Assembly (NCBI GenBank): GCA_029861865.1
Contig: JAOTYL010000008.1
Span: 62,001 to 126,000 of the forward strand
Source of the DNA: Myxococcales bacterium
Lineage (GTDB): Bacteria; Myxococcota_A; Polyangia; Polyangiales; Houyiibacteriaceae
Reading direction: 5' to 3'
DNA length: 64,000 bases
Made by a program: the position numbers and the translations under genes. The stretch's first letter is position 1. Each line of letters begins with the position of its first letter. The notes under the pieces were generated by a model. The model saw only the letters and a program-made list of their open reading frames with translations, did no database searches and was not told where the DNA came from. Below are positions 42,981 through 53,600 of the stretch, piece after piece.

Positions 42981-45056
42981 ATGAAGAAAGCGCGCGTCGT
43001 TTCCTTGATCCTACTCTGGGCAGTCACCGTGGCTGTCTTCGGGATTGGACTCCGTGGCGAATTCGTCTGGGACGACTTCGCACTCATCGTGAACAACACC
43101 ACCCTGCGGGACCCGAGCCTTCTCGGTGAGCTGCTGACGACGGGGTTCTGGAACATATCGTCGTCCAAAGCAGAGCTGAGCACGACCTACGCGCAGGTGT
43201 ATAGGCCCGTCACGACCCTCGCCCTATTCGTGCAGCACCAGCTCTTCGGTCTCGATGCGCGGGGCTTTCACCTGGTGAGCCTCTTCTTGCACTTGATGAT
43301 CGTAGCCGTGGTTTTTTCTTTGTTGCGAGAACGCTTGGGGGAGAGCCGGGATGGTTGGTTGGGCGCACTGGCCGGTGCCGCGTTCTTCGCGATCCATCCG
43401 TCGCGAGCCGAAAGCGTCGCTTGGATCTCGGCTTCAACCGAGCTTTGGATGGGGTTGTTCGTCTTCGGCGGCTACGCGGTCTGGACAAAGCGACCAGGCT
43501 CCATCGTTCTCCCATCGGTTCTGTTCGGGCTGGCTCTCTTTGCCAAAGAGACTGCGATCGTGATCCCTGCAGTCTTATTGGTCGACATGTACGGCCGCCG
43601 AGGTATCGTCGACTGGAAGCGTTGGAGCGCCTCGACCAGTCTGTTCGCTGCGTTTATCGCCGCGCGCTTCATCATCATGCCGCCTCCCGAGGGCGCAATC
43701 GGTTGGGCTGGACTTCCTCGACGCGTGCTCGCCACCCTTGGGCACTACATAGAAGCGACCGTCTGGCCTTGGCGTCCATTCGTCGAACGCGGATTTCGAT
43801 ACACCGACTGTTCGGGGTCGATGGTCGTACCGGCGATGACGATCGCGATTGGAGGCCTCGCAGCGCTCGGGATCGCCGTTTTGGTCGTGAGGTTTCGCAC
43901 CTGGCGCGGTCGACCCTGGCTGACAGATGTCGCTTGGTTCTTCCTCTTTCTCGCTCCAGTGCTGAATATCGTCGACTTTCACGGCTACGGATTGGCAGCC
44001 GAGCGTTTCCTCTACGTCCCGATCTTCGGAGTCGCCGCGTTGTTTGGGCGAGTCGTGGCCCGCGCATCTAACGAAGCACCAAGATCCCCCGCTCTCTTGG
44101 GACTCGCCGTGTGTACGATCTTGATCGCCTGTGGCGTATCGACTCGGCAGCATGTCAGCCACTTCCGACATAGCCAGGCGTTGTGGGAGTATGAGCTCGG
44201 GCGAAACCCCGGCAATCTGCACGCGCTCGAGCTCGTCGGAACTGCAAACGTGGGCAAGGATCCAACCCGCGCGATCCGTCTTTTTCAGCGTGGGTACACG
44301 CGTGCGATGGAGCATTGCAACTCTGCGCTGGCCGCCCGCTTCGCGCTGCTGTCGACAAAGCAACTCGTTGGCATCACCGCCGACACCGATCAGTCGCAGC
44401 TTCTCGCGCTCCGCACCTTCTACGATCTAGCGTTGACAAAGCATCGCCTGGAGCTCTTGGGGCCCGGAATCTCCCTGAACATGGAGATACCTGAAAGCTT
44501 TGCACCGCAGCTCCTCGGCGATGGCTCTTTGTTTGGGATTCCACATGCCGCCGTGACGATGCGAACGATGGACCTTTCCGACGCAGAGGCATTGGTGGGG
44601 CAAATCCTCGCGATGGACCCGGATAACGACACCGCATGGGTGCTGCTCGCGAGGATCCACGCTCGGCTCGGTCGATACGCGGACGCGAAAGCCTCACTCG
44701 ACCATGCACGGCAGCGAGCCCCGGAGAATCCAGCGATCAGCGCGTTCGGGAGGGCCTTGCAGCGAGCGATGCGAGTTGCATCCCAGCCGGCTGAAAACGA
44801 GCGCCAGGAACGACTCCGATCCGCGCAGGTCAACGTGCTGCTCGGGGCACCGGAAGCCGCGAGGCGCGCCCTCCAGCCCGAGCTCGACAGCAACCCGGCC
44901 GATCCCATCATCGTGCTCGCCTACGTTCGGACGATGGTGGCCGACGGACGGATCGATCTCGCCGAAGAGGTCATCGCAAACGCCGAAAAAGTCGCACCCG
45001 AGAACGCCGAAAACTGGCAACGCCTAAGAGCCGCCCTCCCCCGCAAGAAACACTGA
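42981..45056 (+). CDS. TMTC/PMT-like polytopic membrane protein, copy 2
   Basis: 691 residues, same plan as the preceding gene: FVWDDFALIVNNTTLRDP, a HPSRAESVAWISASTELWMG loop, ~12 membrane helices, and a longer C-terminal TPR region (~400-691) with PEN/LDHA-type repeats. The two proteins share motif order throughout, so this is a tandem duplication that has since diverged. Same probable role: glycosyl transfer outside the membrane coupled to a TPR scaffold. Confidence 0.78.
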   Translation: MKKARVVSLILLWAVTVAVFGIGLRGEFVWDDFALIVNNTTLRDPSLLGELLTTGFWNISSSKAELSTTYAQVYRPVTTLALFVQHQLFGLDARGFHLVSLFLHLMIVAVVFSLLRERLGESRDGWLGALAGAAFFAIHPSRAESVAWISASTELWMGLFVFGGYAVWTKRPGSIVLPSVLFGLALFAKETAIVIPAVLLVDMYGRRGIVDWKRWSASTSLFAAFIAARFIIMPPPEGAIGWAGLPRRVLATLGHYIEATVWPWRPFVERGFRYTDCSGSMVVPAMTIAIGGLAALGIAVLVVRFRTWRGRPWLTDVAWFFLFLAPVLNIVDFHGYGLAAERFLYVPIFGVAALFGRVVARASNEAPRSPALLGLAVCTILIACGVSTRQHVSHFRHSQALWEYELGRNPGNLHALELVGTANVGKDPTRAIRLFQRGYTRAMEHCNSALAARFALLSTKQLVGITADTDQSQLLALRTFYDLALTKHRLELLGPGISLNMEIPESFAPQLLGDGSLFGIPHAAVTMRTMDLSDAEALVGQILAMDPDNDTAWVLLARIHARLGRYADAKASLDHARQRAPENPAISAFGRALQRAMRVASQPAENERQERLRSAQVNVLLGAPEAARRALQPELDSNPADPIIVLAYVRTMVADGRIDLAEEVIANAEKVAPENAENWQRLRAALPRKKH

Positions 45057-45134
45057 CACTCGCGCTGACGCTGGCACTGGCACTCACACTGGCACTGGCA
45101 CTGCCGCTGTCACTGCCGCTGCCGCTGCCGCTGC
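45057..45134. repeat. Degenerate CTGGCA/CTGCCG hexamer tandem repeat
   Basis: CTGGCACTGGCA units, then CTGCCG units ending in CTGCCGCTGCCGCTGCCG, immediately after the second TMTC-like gene. On the minus strand they encode the QRQRQRQ tail of the DoxX protein. A slippage-prone simple repeat. Confidence 0.8.
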
Positions 45135-45607
45135 AAATACCCGGGGAGCGTGAGCGAGCCCGGCTCGTGCGTGAGAAGGTGGAAGCAGACCCCCAGGAGG
45201 CACACGTTCTTGATGAAGTTGCTGCGCTGATACAGGTCCCAAAGCCACATGTCCGCTGGCGCGATCGAGTCCGGCGCCTGAAACATCCCGGGCACGTGGA
45301 TTACCAGAGTGACCACGATGAGAAACAGCCCGAGCAGGATCGCACCCTCCTGCACGCGCACGCCCAGGGCGATGCTCGCTCCCCCCATCAACAAGATGAC
45401 GCCACTCGCGATCGAGCAGACTCGCTTCATCGGCAGCCACGCCGGCATCAACTGCTGGATTAGCTCATCGTTGAAGAGATGCTCGGCCCCGAGCACCACG
45501 AAAATGCTGCTGAACAGAAGTCGGAACAGAAGCTCGGACGCGTCGTGATTGAAGAAGGCCTTCACCGGAACGCGAGGGAACGTATCCGAGCCGCTGTGCT
45601 CTCTCAA
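45110..45607 (-). CDS. DoxX-family membrane protein
   Basis: 165 residues with four hydrophobic helices and the DoxX pattern LLFRLLFSSIFVVLGAEHL. Family members associate with electron transfer or sulfur metabolism but most are uncharacterised. The C-terminal LQRQRQRQ is encoded by the hexamer repeat, so its length may vary between strains. The start is uncertain: TTG 45607 opens the longest frame, GTG 45565 gives MKAFFNHDASELLF. Confidence 0.72.
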   Translation of the reverse strand: MREHSGSDTFPRVPVKAFFNHDASELLFRLLFSSIFVVLGAEHLFNDELIQQLMPAWLPMKRVCSIASGVILLMGGASIALGVRVQEGAILLGLFLIVVTLVIHVPGMFQAPDSIAPADMWLWDLYQRSNFIKNVCLLGVCFHLLTHEPGSLTLPGYLQRQRQRQ

Positions 45608-45639
45608 GAGCCGAGTTCGCGGTTGGGGCCGAGCTGAGC

Positions 45640-46833
45640 CTAGAATAGCCGCGCATAGCCGAGGCTCACCACGTCCACGATTAGATCGTTGGTGCGCCAG
45701 TAGCGCGTAAAACCAACGTCGACGCGATGTACGCTCGCATTGGGGTCGACGTAGATCATGAGTTTTCCGCCAACCTCATGAGCCCAGAACTCCGCCAAGT
45801 CCGAGTCAGCGGTCCGCGGCGCAGTGGGGTCGAAGTCGACCAAGTCGATCGCACGAGTCCAGAAGTAGACCGAGTTCTGATGGTGAGCGCGATAGCTCGC
45901 TCGTATGTACGCCCTAGGGGTCGCGTACTGATACAGCTCTACTTTCATGGTGTGGGCGCGGACGTCGAAATCATCGAAGTAGAACCGATAGTGCAACCGA
46001 AGCGTGGAGTGCGTCACGGGAATGTGCTGCGCGAGGAGACCGGAGAACGCGTTGCGCAAGCGCCGATTGGGAAAGCGCTCCTGGGTACGGCCCAAGCAAG
46101 CCGTTACCTCCGCATTGCACCCAACCGGAACGGAGTTCCAAGGTGTGATCAGCTCGCCAGCCTGCCATGTCACTCCGTATCCAGCTTTGACGAGAGTCGT
46201 TCGGCTCAAGATTTGTGATACCTCGAGGTTCGCATTAAGAGCACCGCGAGTGTCGCGCTTGTCGCCCGGAGGCTGGAGGCCGCCAAAGGGGCCGTATGGC
46301 CGAAAGACATCGACGTAGCCATTCACGTTCATCGCGATGGTGGCGTTGTCTTCGGCCAGCTCCCGGGCATAGCCGAAACCCGCAAACACCGAGCGGTACC
46401 ACTCCTCGAGGTGGAATCCGTATCGAAAAGACATGGTGTCGTCCGCCGGTTCCTCGTATCGGGTCGTGATGTCGAAGGTGATCGTCTCGTTGGTACGGGA
46501 TGCGGACGTCATCACATCGATCGCATCGGTCGACGCGGAGGTGATGATGTCTACGGGAACTACCATCGTGTGCTCTACCTTCTCGTTCTGTCGAGCCCGA
46601 AGGTAGAAAGCGGGGTTCCAAACGTGAAGATCTTCGGAGCCCTTTGGGCCGGGACCCGCCTGCGACTGATAGCCGAAGCCGGACTGATTGAAATACGCGA
46701 ATCGGGACAGCAGCTCTTCGATTTTCCAGTCGTTATCTGCATGGCCAGGTGCGGTTCCGCACATCCCGACGAAAATCGGCAAGACGACCGCTAGCCGGAG
46801 AATGCACCGCCGACCCCTAGTTCGTGCAGCCAC
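45640..46833 (-). CDS. DUF3570 outer-membrane beta-barrel
   Basis: 397 residues. GTG 46833 was chosen because AGGAGG sits five bases upstream and it yields a signal peptide (RRCILRLAVVLPIFVGMCGT ... GHA). Long runs of aromatic-rich amphipathic strands follow, ending in Phe. Strand composition and partner fit DUF3570. Its start overlaps the end of the DUF4266 gene by 17 bases. In other genomes this pair often sits with an ApbE-like flavin transferase and thioredoxin-like protein, absent here, so the role is open. Confidence 0.8.
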   Translation of the reverse strand: MAARTRGRRCILRLAVVLPIFVGMCGTAPGHADNDWKIEELLSRFAYFNQSGFGYQSQAGPGPKGSEDLHVWNPAFYLRARQNEKVEHTMVVPVDIITSASTDAIDVMTSASRTNETITFDITTRYEEPADDTMSFRYGFHLEEWYRSVFAGFGYARELAEDNATIAMNVNGYVDVFRPYGPFGGLQPPGDKRDTRGALNANLEVSQILSRTTLVKAGYGVTWQAGELITPWNSVPVGCNAEVTACLGRTQERFPNRRLRNAFSGLLAQHIPVTHSTLRLHYRFYFDDFDVRAHTMKVELYQYATPRAYIRASYRAHHQNSVYFWTRAIDLVDFDPTAPRTADSDLAEFWAHEVGGKLMIYVDPNASVHRVDVGFTRYWRTNDLIVDVVSLGYARLF

Positions 46834-47032
46834 AACCTCCTCCTGCAGCGGTCGCATCGCCTCCACCGGCCGCTTCGCGCGCACGATGAAGCTGTCGCGA
46901 CGCGCGCTCCTCCAAAAGGTCGACTACGGGCTGCATGGTCGGGTCGGCCAGGTACTCACGCTCATGCGCCGAAACGGTGACACATCCCGAAACGACCGAG
47001 AGTGTAAGAATGACTCCGAGTAGCCTCGACAT
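46817..47032 (-). CDS. DUF4266 small lipoprotein
   Basis: 71 residues. The signal peptide ends SVVSGC, a lipobox, followed by LADPTMQPVVDLLEERASRQ, then the Gly/Cys-rich GGGCGCTN that ends DUF4266 proteins. The CGC tail could bind a metal or be modified. The sequence coding GGG-CGC doubles as the ribosome site of the next gene. Confidence 0.85.
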   Translation of the reverse strand: MSRLLGVILTLSVVSGCVTVSAHEREYLADPTMQPVVDLLEERASRQLHRAREAAGGGDATAAGGGCGCTN

Positions 47033-47147
47033 GCGGCGCGAATCCTATCAGCGGTGGACACGGACACAAACCCAACCAGAAAGCCCCTGAATTCTACTCG
47101 TTCCTCGCGCCTGGGCGGGGGGGCTGATTATCCGCAATAATGTCTGG

Positions 47148-49013
47148 GTGCGCACTTCTGGAGTGGAGGGTCGACCGTCCGCGGGGCCGGTGTCGTCAGG
47201 TTCCAAGCTGCCGCAAGTCGGAGACGTCTTGGACGGGCGGTATCGCATTACGGGTGTCCTCGGCACTGGGGGCATGGGATGCGTCTACCGCGCCGAGCAC
47301 GTTGCGATACGCCGCCCGCTTGCTCTGAAGCTCTTGCATCCCGAAGTCGAGGGGATCGACGGGATCAGTGAGCGATTTCAGCGCGAGGCGTTCGCCATCG
47401 GCCGCGTCGATCACCCGAACTGCGTCAATGTCTCGGACTTCGGTGAGCTCGAGGGCGGCGCGCTCTACATGGTGCTCGAGGTCTTAGACGGGGTACCGCT
47501 ATTCGATCTCTTGGAAAAAGAGCATCGTCTGGGGTGGAGACGATCGCTGCACATCGCACGACACGTGTTGAGCGCGCTTGCCTACGCCCACGAGGCCGGA
47601 ATCGTACATCGCGACGTGAAACCAGAGAATGTCATTCTGGTCGAACAGGAGGGTGACCCTGACTTCGCGAAAATCCTCGACTTCGGGATCGCAAAGCTCT
47701 TCGATGACGCGCATATCGAGGCGGGAAGCCCAGGTCTCACCCAACTCGGCGTCACGATCGGAACGCCAACCTACATCGCCCCGGAACAAGCCTTCGGCCA
47801 GCCCGTGGATGCGCGGGCCGATCTCTATGCGCTGTCAGTCATGCTTTTCGAGATGGTCACAGGCGCTCCGCCGTTCGATGCGGACGAGGTGGTGGCCCTC
47901 TTGAGCATGCACGCCACCAGCGAGGTTCCTCGGATTTCGGAAGTCGCGCCCCGGGTGCGTGTCCCGGATGAAGTCGAGGCGATGATTCGGCGAGGCCTCG
48001 AAAAGAAGAAGGAAGATCGGTTCCAAAGTGCAAGTGAATACATCGCGCAAATCGACGAAGCCCTCACGCGTGACTCGCTCTCTCCCGAGCTCACGTCGCT
48101 CGGCGCGGCTCCTGAGCTCCCTGAGCGTCTTTCGTGGGTCGAGGGTGTGCGCATCAAGGCAGAAGATGTTCGGAAAACGCTGGCGCCCGTCGTTGCCCGC
48201 GCGGTCACCGAGGTGCAAGCGATTCCCAAGCGGCGATCGCGCAAAGAGATCCTTGCGGTTGGTATCGGCGTAATCGCTTTGTTCGCTGTACTGCTGGTCG
48301 CATTTGGCAGCAGTGGCCCGGACTACCTGCCGACCCGGACGCACTTGCCGTTGGTCGCACCCAAACACGGGCCCGAGGCGGAAGCCGCCGCGGAGATGCT
48401 CGAGCAGGGCCAACCGAAAGAAGCGGCGGCTTACCTTCGCTCACAACGAAGCAAAGTGCGAAAAGAACCGTATGCCCAACTCGTTCTCGGACATGCGCAT
48501 GCGAGCGCACAGCGGAACATCGAAGCGCTCCAAGCGTACAGCCGCGCGATCTCGCTCGAGCCGAGTCTCTCGAAGAACAAGCTACTTCGAACCAACCTCG
48601 ACCTCATGCTCGCAAAGCAGGATCCGCGCGTCATCGACGAGGCCCTCGATATTCTCGGAACGCTCGCACGGGATGATGGCGATGCCGAGGAAGAGCTCGT
48701 GCGACTGGCATCATCCGACGGCAATTTGCATACACGACAGCGCGCGATGGCAGTTGCCGACGAAGTGGGCCTCGGCGACCAGATCGATCGACTCAATGCC
48801 TACGAGCTCGATCTCCAACAGGGCAACAGTTGCGCCGACCGCAGGGATGCCGTGGCCAAGCTGCGGGCCCTGGGCGACAAGCGAGCCATCCCCGCTCTCA
48901 GGCAGGCACAGCGGCGAACACGAACCGAGGGTCTTCTCAAGAGAAAGACCAATGCCAACGCTTGCCTCCGGACCGACGCTGAGGAAGCGGTTCAGTATTT
49001 GAAGAGCTTGTAG
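47148..49013 (+). CDS. Serine/threonine protein kinase with membrane anchor
   Basis: 621 residues. Kinase domain ~27-300: Gly loop LGTGGMGCVY, Lys in LALKLL, HRDVKPENV, DFGIAKLF and GTPTYIAPEQA, all intact. A single membrane helix (ILAVGIGVIALFAVLLVAF, ~370) is followed by ~230 extracytoplasmic residues of helical, TPR/HEAT-like repeats (LRALGDKRAIPALRQA). Eukaryote-like kinases of this layout are plentiful in Myxococcota. The start is GTG 47148. The target is unknown. Confidence 0.93.
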   Translation: MRTSGVEGRPSAGPVSSGSKLPQVGDVLDGRYRITGVLGTGGMGCVYRAEHVAIRRPLALKLLHPEVEGIDGISERFQREAFAIGRVDHPNCVNVSDFGELEGGALYMVLEVLDGVPLFDLLEKEHRLGWRRSLHIARHVLSALAYAHEAGIVHRDVKPENVILVEQEGDPDFAKILDFGIAKLFDDAHIEAGSPGLTQLGVTIGTPTYIAPEQAFGQPVDARADLYALSVMLFEMVTGAPPFDADEVVALLSMHATSEVPRISEVAPRVRVPDEVEAMIRRGLEKKKEDRFQSASEYIAQIDEALTRDSLSPELTSLGAAPELPERLSWVEGVRIKAEDVRKTLAPVVARAVTEVQAIPKRRSRKEILAVGIGVIALFAVLLVAFGSSGPDYLPTRTHLPLVAPKHGPEAEAAAEMLEQGQPKEAAAYLRSQRSKVRKEPYAQLVLGHAHASAQRNIEALQAYSRAISLEPSLSKNKLLRTNLDLMLAKQDPRVIDEALDILGTLARDDGDAEEELVRLASSDGNLHTRQRAMAVADEVGLGDQIDRLNAYELDLQQGNSCADRRDAVAKLRALGDKRAIPALRQAQRRTRTEGLLKRKTNANACLRTDAEEAVQYLKSL

Positions 49014-49055
49014 CGAGTCATTGAGCGCACGACCGCTGCAAGCTAAGGTCTGGCC

Positions 49056-49970
49056 GTGAATCGAGATGCCTTCTTCCTCGTGCTCCTGGCCCCTGCCGTG
49101 ATCGTGTGTGGCATGTCGTGCTCGGATTCGGGCAGCAGCCCAGGCTCGGACGCGGGCGTCGACGGCGGCGGTGGTAGTGATGGCAGCGTCGCCCCCTCTG
49201 CTTGTAACGGCAGTTCCCGCTTTTGTGACCGACGCTTCGATGAAGTCTCGTACCCTATGGCGCATAACGCGATGTCGAATGCCGAAAATGGATGGATGGT
49301 TCCGAATCAAAACTTCAACATCACGCGGCAGCTCGACGACGGCATCCGCGCGATGGAGCTCGACACTTATAATGAAAATGGAGAGCTACTGCTCTGCCAC
49401 GCGTTATGCGGGCTCGGAAGCCAGCCATTGGTCGAAGGGCTCAGCGAGATTCGCACGTTTCTGGAGAGCAATCCGAGCGAGGTCGTCTCGATCATTTTCG
49501 AAAGCTACATCGAGAACGCCGAGACAGCGAGTGCGATCGAGGACAGCGGGCTGCTGAGCTTCACCTATCCACATGTCGTGGGCGAGCCTTGGCCGACCTT
49601 GGGGGAGATGATCGACGCGGACACTCGTTTGGTGGTGTTTCAAGAGAAACCTGGTGACGCGGAGTATCCGTGGCTGATGTATATCTGGGACCACGCTTGG
49701 GAGACGCATTTCTCATGGGAAGCCCCTGAAGATTTCAATTGCGACCCGAATCGCGGCAACCCAGACAATCCGTTGTTCCTGCTCAATCACTTCCTGACCA
49801 ACATCTTCGGTGCGCCGGAGCTGGCCGAGATGGTCAACTACAACCCTCTGTTCATCGACCGCGCCAAGCAATGCGAGGAAGAAGGCAACGCCCTCCCCAA
49901 CTTCGTCAAGGTCGACTTCTACGACATTGGCGATCTCTTCGATGTCGTCGAGTCGCTCAACACGCCTTGA
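49056..49970 (+). CDS. PLC-like phosphodiesterase lipoprotein
   Basis: 304 residues. A lipobox-like Cys (VCGMSC) is followed by a Ser/Gly linker. The PI-PLC X-type TIM barrel has the catalytic His pair in YPMAHNAMS and LLLCHALCG, with MELDTYNENG between. It could cleave phosphodiester bonds of lipids or glycerophosphodiesters outside the cell; substrate unknown. The start is GTG 49056. Confidence 0.8.
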   Translation: MNRDAFFLVLLAPAVIVCGMSCSDSGSSPGSDAGVDGGGGSDGSVAPSACNGSSRFCDRRFDEVSYPMAHNAMSNAENGWMVPNQNFNITRQLDDGIRAMELDTYNENGELLLCHALCGLGSQPLVEGLSEIRTFLESNPSEVVSIIFESYIENAETASAIEDSGLLSFTYPHVVGEPWPTLGEMIDADTRLVVFQEKPGDAEYPWLMYIWDHAWETHFSWEAPEDFNCDPNRGNPDNPLFLLNHFLTNIFGAPELAEMVNYNPLFIDRAKQCEEEGNALPNFVKVDFYDIGDLFDVVESLNTP

Positions 49971-49976
49971 GCTGTC

Positions 49977-50666
49977 ATGGAGATGTCGGTCATGCGTAAG
50001 ACTAGCTTCATTCACTGGGTGCCGGTGACCATGGCACTGGGCCTCTTTGCGCTCACGCCGCAAGCGTCCGCCGAAGACTACGTGCCGGCATCGTCTGGAA
50101 AGCGATACACCCCAGTGAGGGGCCCAGGCCTTCGGGTCATCGCCGGGGCCACGCTGGGCGTGCCGGTCTTTCTCAAAGTCGACCACGACGTGGTTCGCCC
50201 CGGGGCGGACATGTACGCCTGGGTCGGGCTCGACATAAGTTGGCTCGTCTTCGCCGCTGGTTTCGGAGCGAGCTGGAATGCGATCGATGTGGGCCAGATC
50301 CCCGGGGGCGAAGAGCTAGGTCGAAGCCCGTTATCACGCCTCTACATCGAACCCGAGATCCGTTTTCAGGTTCCCAGGGCCAAAGCAGTGCTCCCCTACT
50401 TGAGTGCTGCATTCGACGCGAACTGGTGGAAGTACCGCGACGTGCAACAGCTGTCTTGCAACTTTTGGTATTGTACCAACCGCGCGCGCTTCACATTCGC
50501 CCCCGGCTTCACCGCCAAGCTCGGCATTGGAATCAAAACCGGCGACCGCGTCTACATCGATATCGGTATCAAATACTCTTTCACCGGGGCCGGGAACTTC
50601 TTCGATTCGACCCAACGGTGGCTGACCCCATTCGTGGGGATCATGTACCGAGGCGACCAGAGCTAG
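49977..50666 (+). CDS. Outer-membrane beta-barrel, small
   Basis: 229 residues. A signal peptide (MRKTSFIHWVPVTMALGLFA ... ASA) is followed by about eight amphipathic strands with Trp/Tyr belts (WLVFAAGFGASW, LYIEPEIRFQV). No function motif. ATG 49992 gives the cleanest signal, with 49977 and 49983 also in frame. It sits just after the PLC-like lipoprotein and may be co-transcribed. Confidence 0.6.
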   Translation: MEMSVMRKTSFIHWVPVTMALGLFALTPQASAEDYVPASSGKRYTPVRGPGLRVIAGATLGVPVFLKVDHDVVRPGADMYAWVGLDISWLVFAAGFGASWNAIDVGQIPGGEELGRSPLSRLYIEPEIRFQVPRAKAVLPYLSAAFDANWWKYRDVQQLSCNFWYCTNRARFTFAPGFTAKLGIGIKTGDRVYIDIGIKYSFTGAGNFFDSTQRWLTPFVGIMYRGDQS

Positions 50667-50689
50667 TCAGCGCAAGCGATGTGTTTTGA

Positions 50690-53600
50690 TTAGTGCCGTC
50701 GGTGGCGGCGCACGGCCAACAACAACGCGGCAAAGAACAAGAGAACTGCGCCTGCCGGGCTTTGTTGGCCTGTCAGCTTTACATGACACCCTTCGACGCC
50801 ACCGCCGCCTTCGAGTGTCAGTCCCCCGAAGTCGTCAGGCGTTTGACCAGCCGCCTCGAGGTAGTCAGGGACCCCGTTCGAGTCAGCGTCTGTCGGTTCA
50901 TCACCGTCCTCGATGCCGTCGCCGTCGCTGTCGGTATCGAGCCAGTTCACGTCGCCATCTCCGTCGACGTCGTCGTTGCCAAGCTCGTCCGATGCGGCAA
51001 CCTCGTCCGCCGTATCAATGCCGTCGTCGTCATCGTCCGGATCGAGATAGTTCGGGATGCCGTCGCCATCGGTGTCGTCATCGGTGGGATCCGAGTCGCC
51101 GTCGTAGCTCTCGTCCGCGGTGTTGATGCTGTCTCCGTCGTCGTCTGGGTCTTGGAAGTCGACCATCCCGTCACCGTCGGTATCCGGGCAGCTCGACAGC
51201 TGCAGCGGGCTCCCTGGCGGTGGACATTCGACGTCGTCGATGATCCCGTCGCCGTCGGTGTCCGGCACGTTCAACTCGACGCGGCAAGTGCTGTCACATC
51301 CGTCGCCGTTGATCGCGTTACCGTCGTCGCATTCTTCCCAGCCTGAAGCGACATCGATTACGCTCACCATGTCGTCGCCACAGACATCCAGGTAGTCCGG
51401 AGCTCCGTCGCCATCGCTATCCGCGCAGCCTGCGTCGAAATCAAGACACTCGCCCGCAGTCGGCGTGCCGTCGCCGTCGTCGTCGCTGTCAAGATAGTCA
51501 GGCGTGCCGTCGCCATCGCTGTCTTGGTCCGTCGGGTCCGAATCGCCGTCGTAATTCTCGGCCGCGGTGTCGATCCCGTCGTCGTCGTCATCGGGATCGT
51601 TGAAGTTGGGCGTCCCGTCGTTGTCCGTGTCGGGACAGTTGAATGGATCGCCTACTGGATCGCCCGGTGGGGGACATTCGACGACATCGGGAATCCCGTC
51701 GCCATCGCTATCGTCCAACGCGTTGTCCGCGTCGAGATAGTCGGGCATCCCGTCGGCGTCGCCGTTCGGGCACCCTGCTCCTGGATCCGCGCACTCGAAC
51801 GTAGTGTCGATGCCGTCTCCGTCATCGTCCGGATCTTGGTAGTCCGGCGTGCCGTTCCCGTCGGTGTCCTGTGTCGGGGCTGCGACGCCGACGTTGTCCG
51901 GATCGAACGCATCGTCTAGGCCGTCCATGTCGGTGTCCATGTCGAGCGCGACCGCATCCGGCTCACCATCCATGTTCGCATCGTGCCCTTCGACCGCGTC
52001 GACAATCCCGTCACCATCGCTGTCGAGGTCGAGATAGTCGGGTACGCCATCCCCATCAGAGTCGGTGCAGCTTATCCCGTCGACACATTCGACCGAGTCG
52101 ATGATGCCGTCTCCGTCACTGTCGATGTCCCGATGGTCAGGGAAGCCGTCCCCATCGGTGTCACAAAGGTCGGGGCTCGTGGTGCATTCGACCGAAGTCG
52201 GAACCCCGTCGTCGTCGTCGTCCGGGTCCTGATAGTCCGGCATTCCATCGCCATCGGTGTCGCGGCAGCTCGGGACATCCCCGTCACATTCCACGACATC
52301 TGGAATCCCGTCACCGTCGGTATCGACTGGGCTCTGGTCGGGGTCGAGGTAGTCCGGTACCCCGTCGCCGTCGCCATCGGGACAGCCCGCCCCCGGGTCG
52401 GGGCATTCGAATGCGGATCCTACCCCGTCGCCGTCGTCGTCCGAGTCCCGGTAATCCGGTGTTCCGTCACCATCGCGATCCGGGAGCGGAGCTGGAACGC
52501 CTCCGGCCATGTCGATGTCATAGGCATCGTCGAGGCCATCGCCGTCGTCGTCCATTCCAAGCGGCGGGAAGTCGGGCAAGCCGTCGGCATTGCCGTCGTG
52601 TCCCTCGGTCGAGTCCGGTATTCCGTCGCCGTCTGCATCGGTGTCGAGGAAATCGGGTGCGCCATCGCCGTCGGTATCCGGACACCCGGTCGGGTCAGGA
52701 CACTCGACGCCGTCGGCGATACCATCGTCATCGCTGTCTTGGTCGAGATAGTCTGGTCGGCCGTCGCTGTCGGTATCTTGACCGGTCGTGCCGATGCCGC
52801 CCTGGCTGACCTCGAAGGCGTCGTCGAGCCCATTAGCGTTGGCGTCGACTCCGCTGGGAAGCGCTTCGGGAATCCCGTCGCCGTTTCCGTCGAATGCCTC
52901 GACTCGATCGAGCAGGCCGTCGTTGTCGCTATCGGCATCGAGATAGTCCCGCGCTTCGTCACCATCGCTGTTCTGCACCGCTGCGGGTAGGCCGTCGGCA
53001 GCGCAACCTCCGGGCATCCCAGCGCAATCGAGATCGAACGCGTCGTCCAACCCGTCGCCATCGTCATCATTGCCGGAAGCCACGGCGTCCGCCACGCCGT
53101 CTCCATCGGCATCGTGGCCTTCGGTGGCGTCGGGAACTCCATCTCCGTCGCTGTCGAGGTCGAGATGGTTCGGAATTCCGTCTCGATCCTGGTCGACGCT
53201 GCTCGGGAGAGCATCGCAAATACCGTCGGAGTTGTCGTCGGGGCAGCTCACCTCCTCGGGATCGGCATAGTCGGGTACGCCGTCACCGTCGGTGTCGACC
53301 GACACATCGGTGCCGCCGCCCTCTTGGTCGTCGGGAACACCGTCACCATCATCATCGGTGTCGAGCTGGTCGGTCACCCCGTCCCCATCCGTGTCGGGGT
53401 AATCACATGTTTGGCCCGCGGTGCACACCTGAAGCCCCGGACAGTGGTCGTCCGTAATGCACTCCACGCAAACACCACCCGCTACGGACGTGTCGCACAG
53501 CGCCGCATCGGAGCTCGTACAGCCGATGTCCATCGCGGTTCCCATCATGTCGTTGAGACACAAGACACAGGCGTTTCCAGCTACACCGGCCGCCCCGTTA

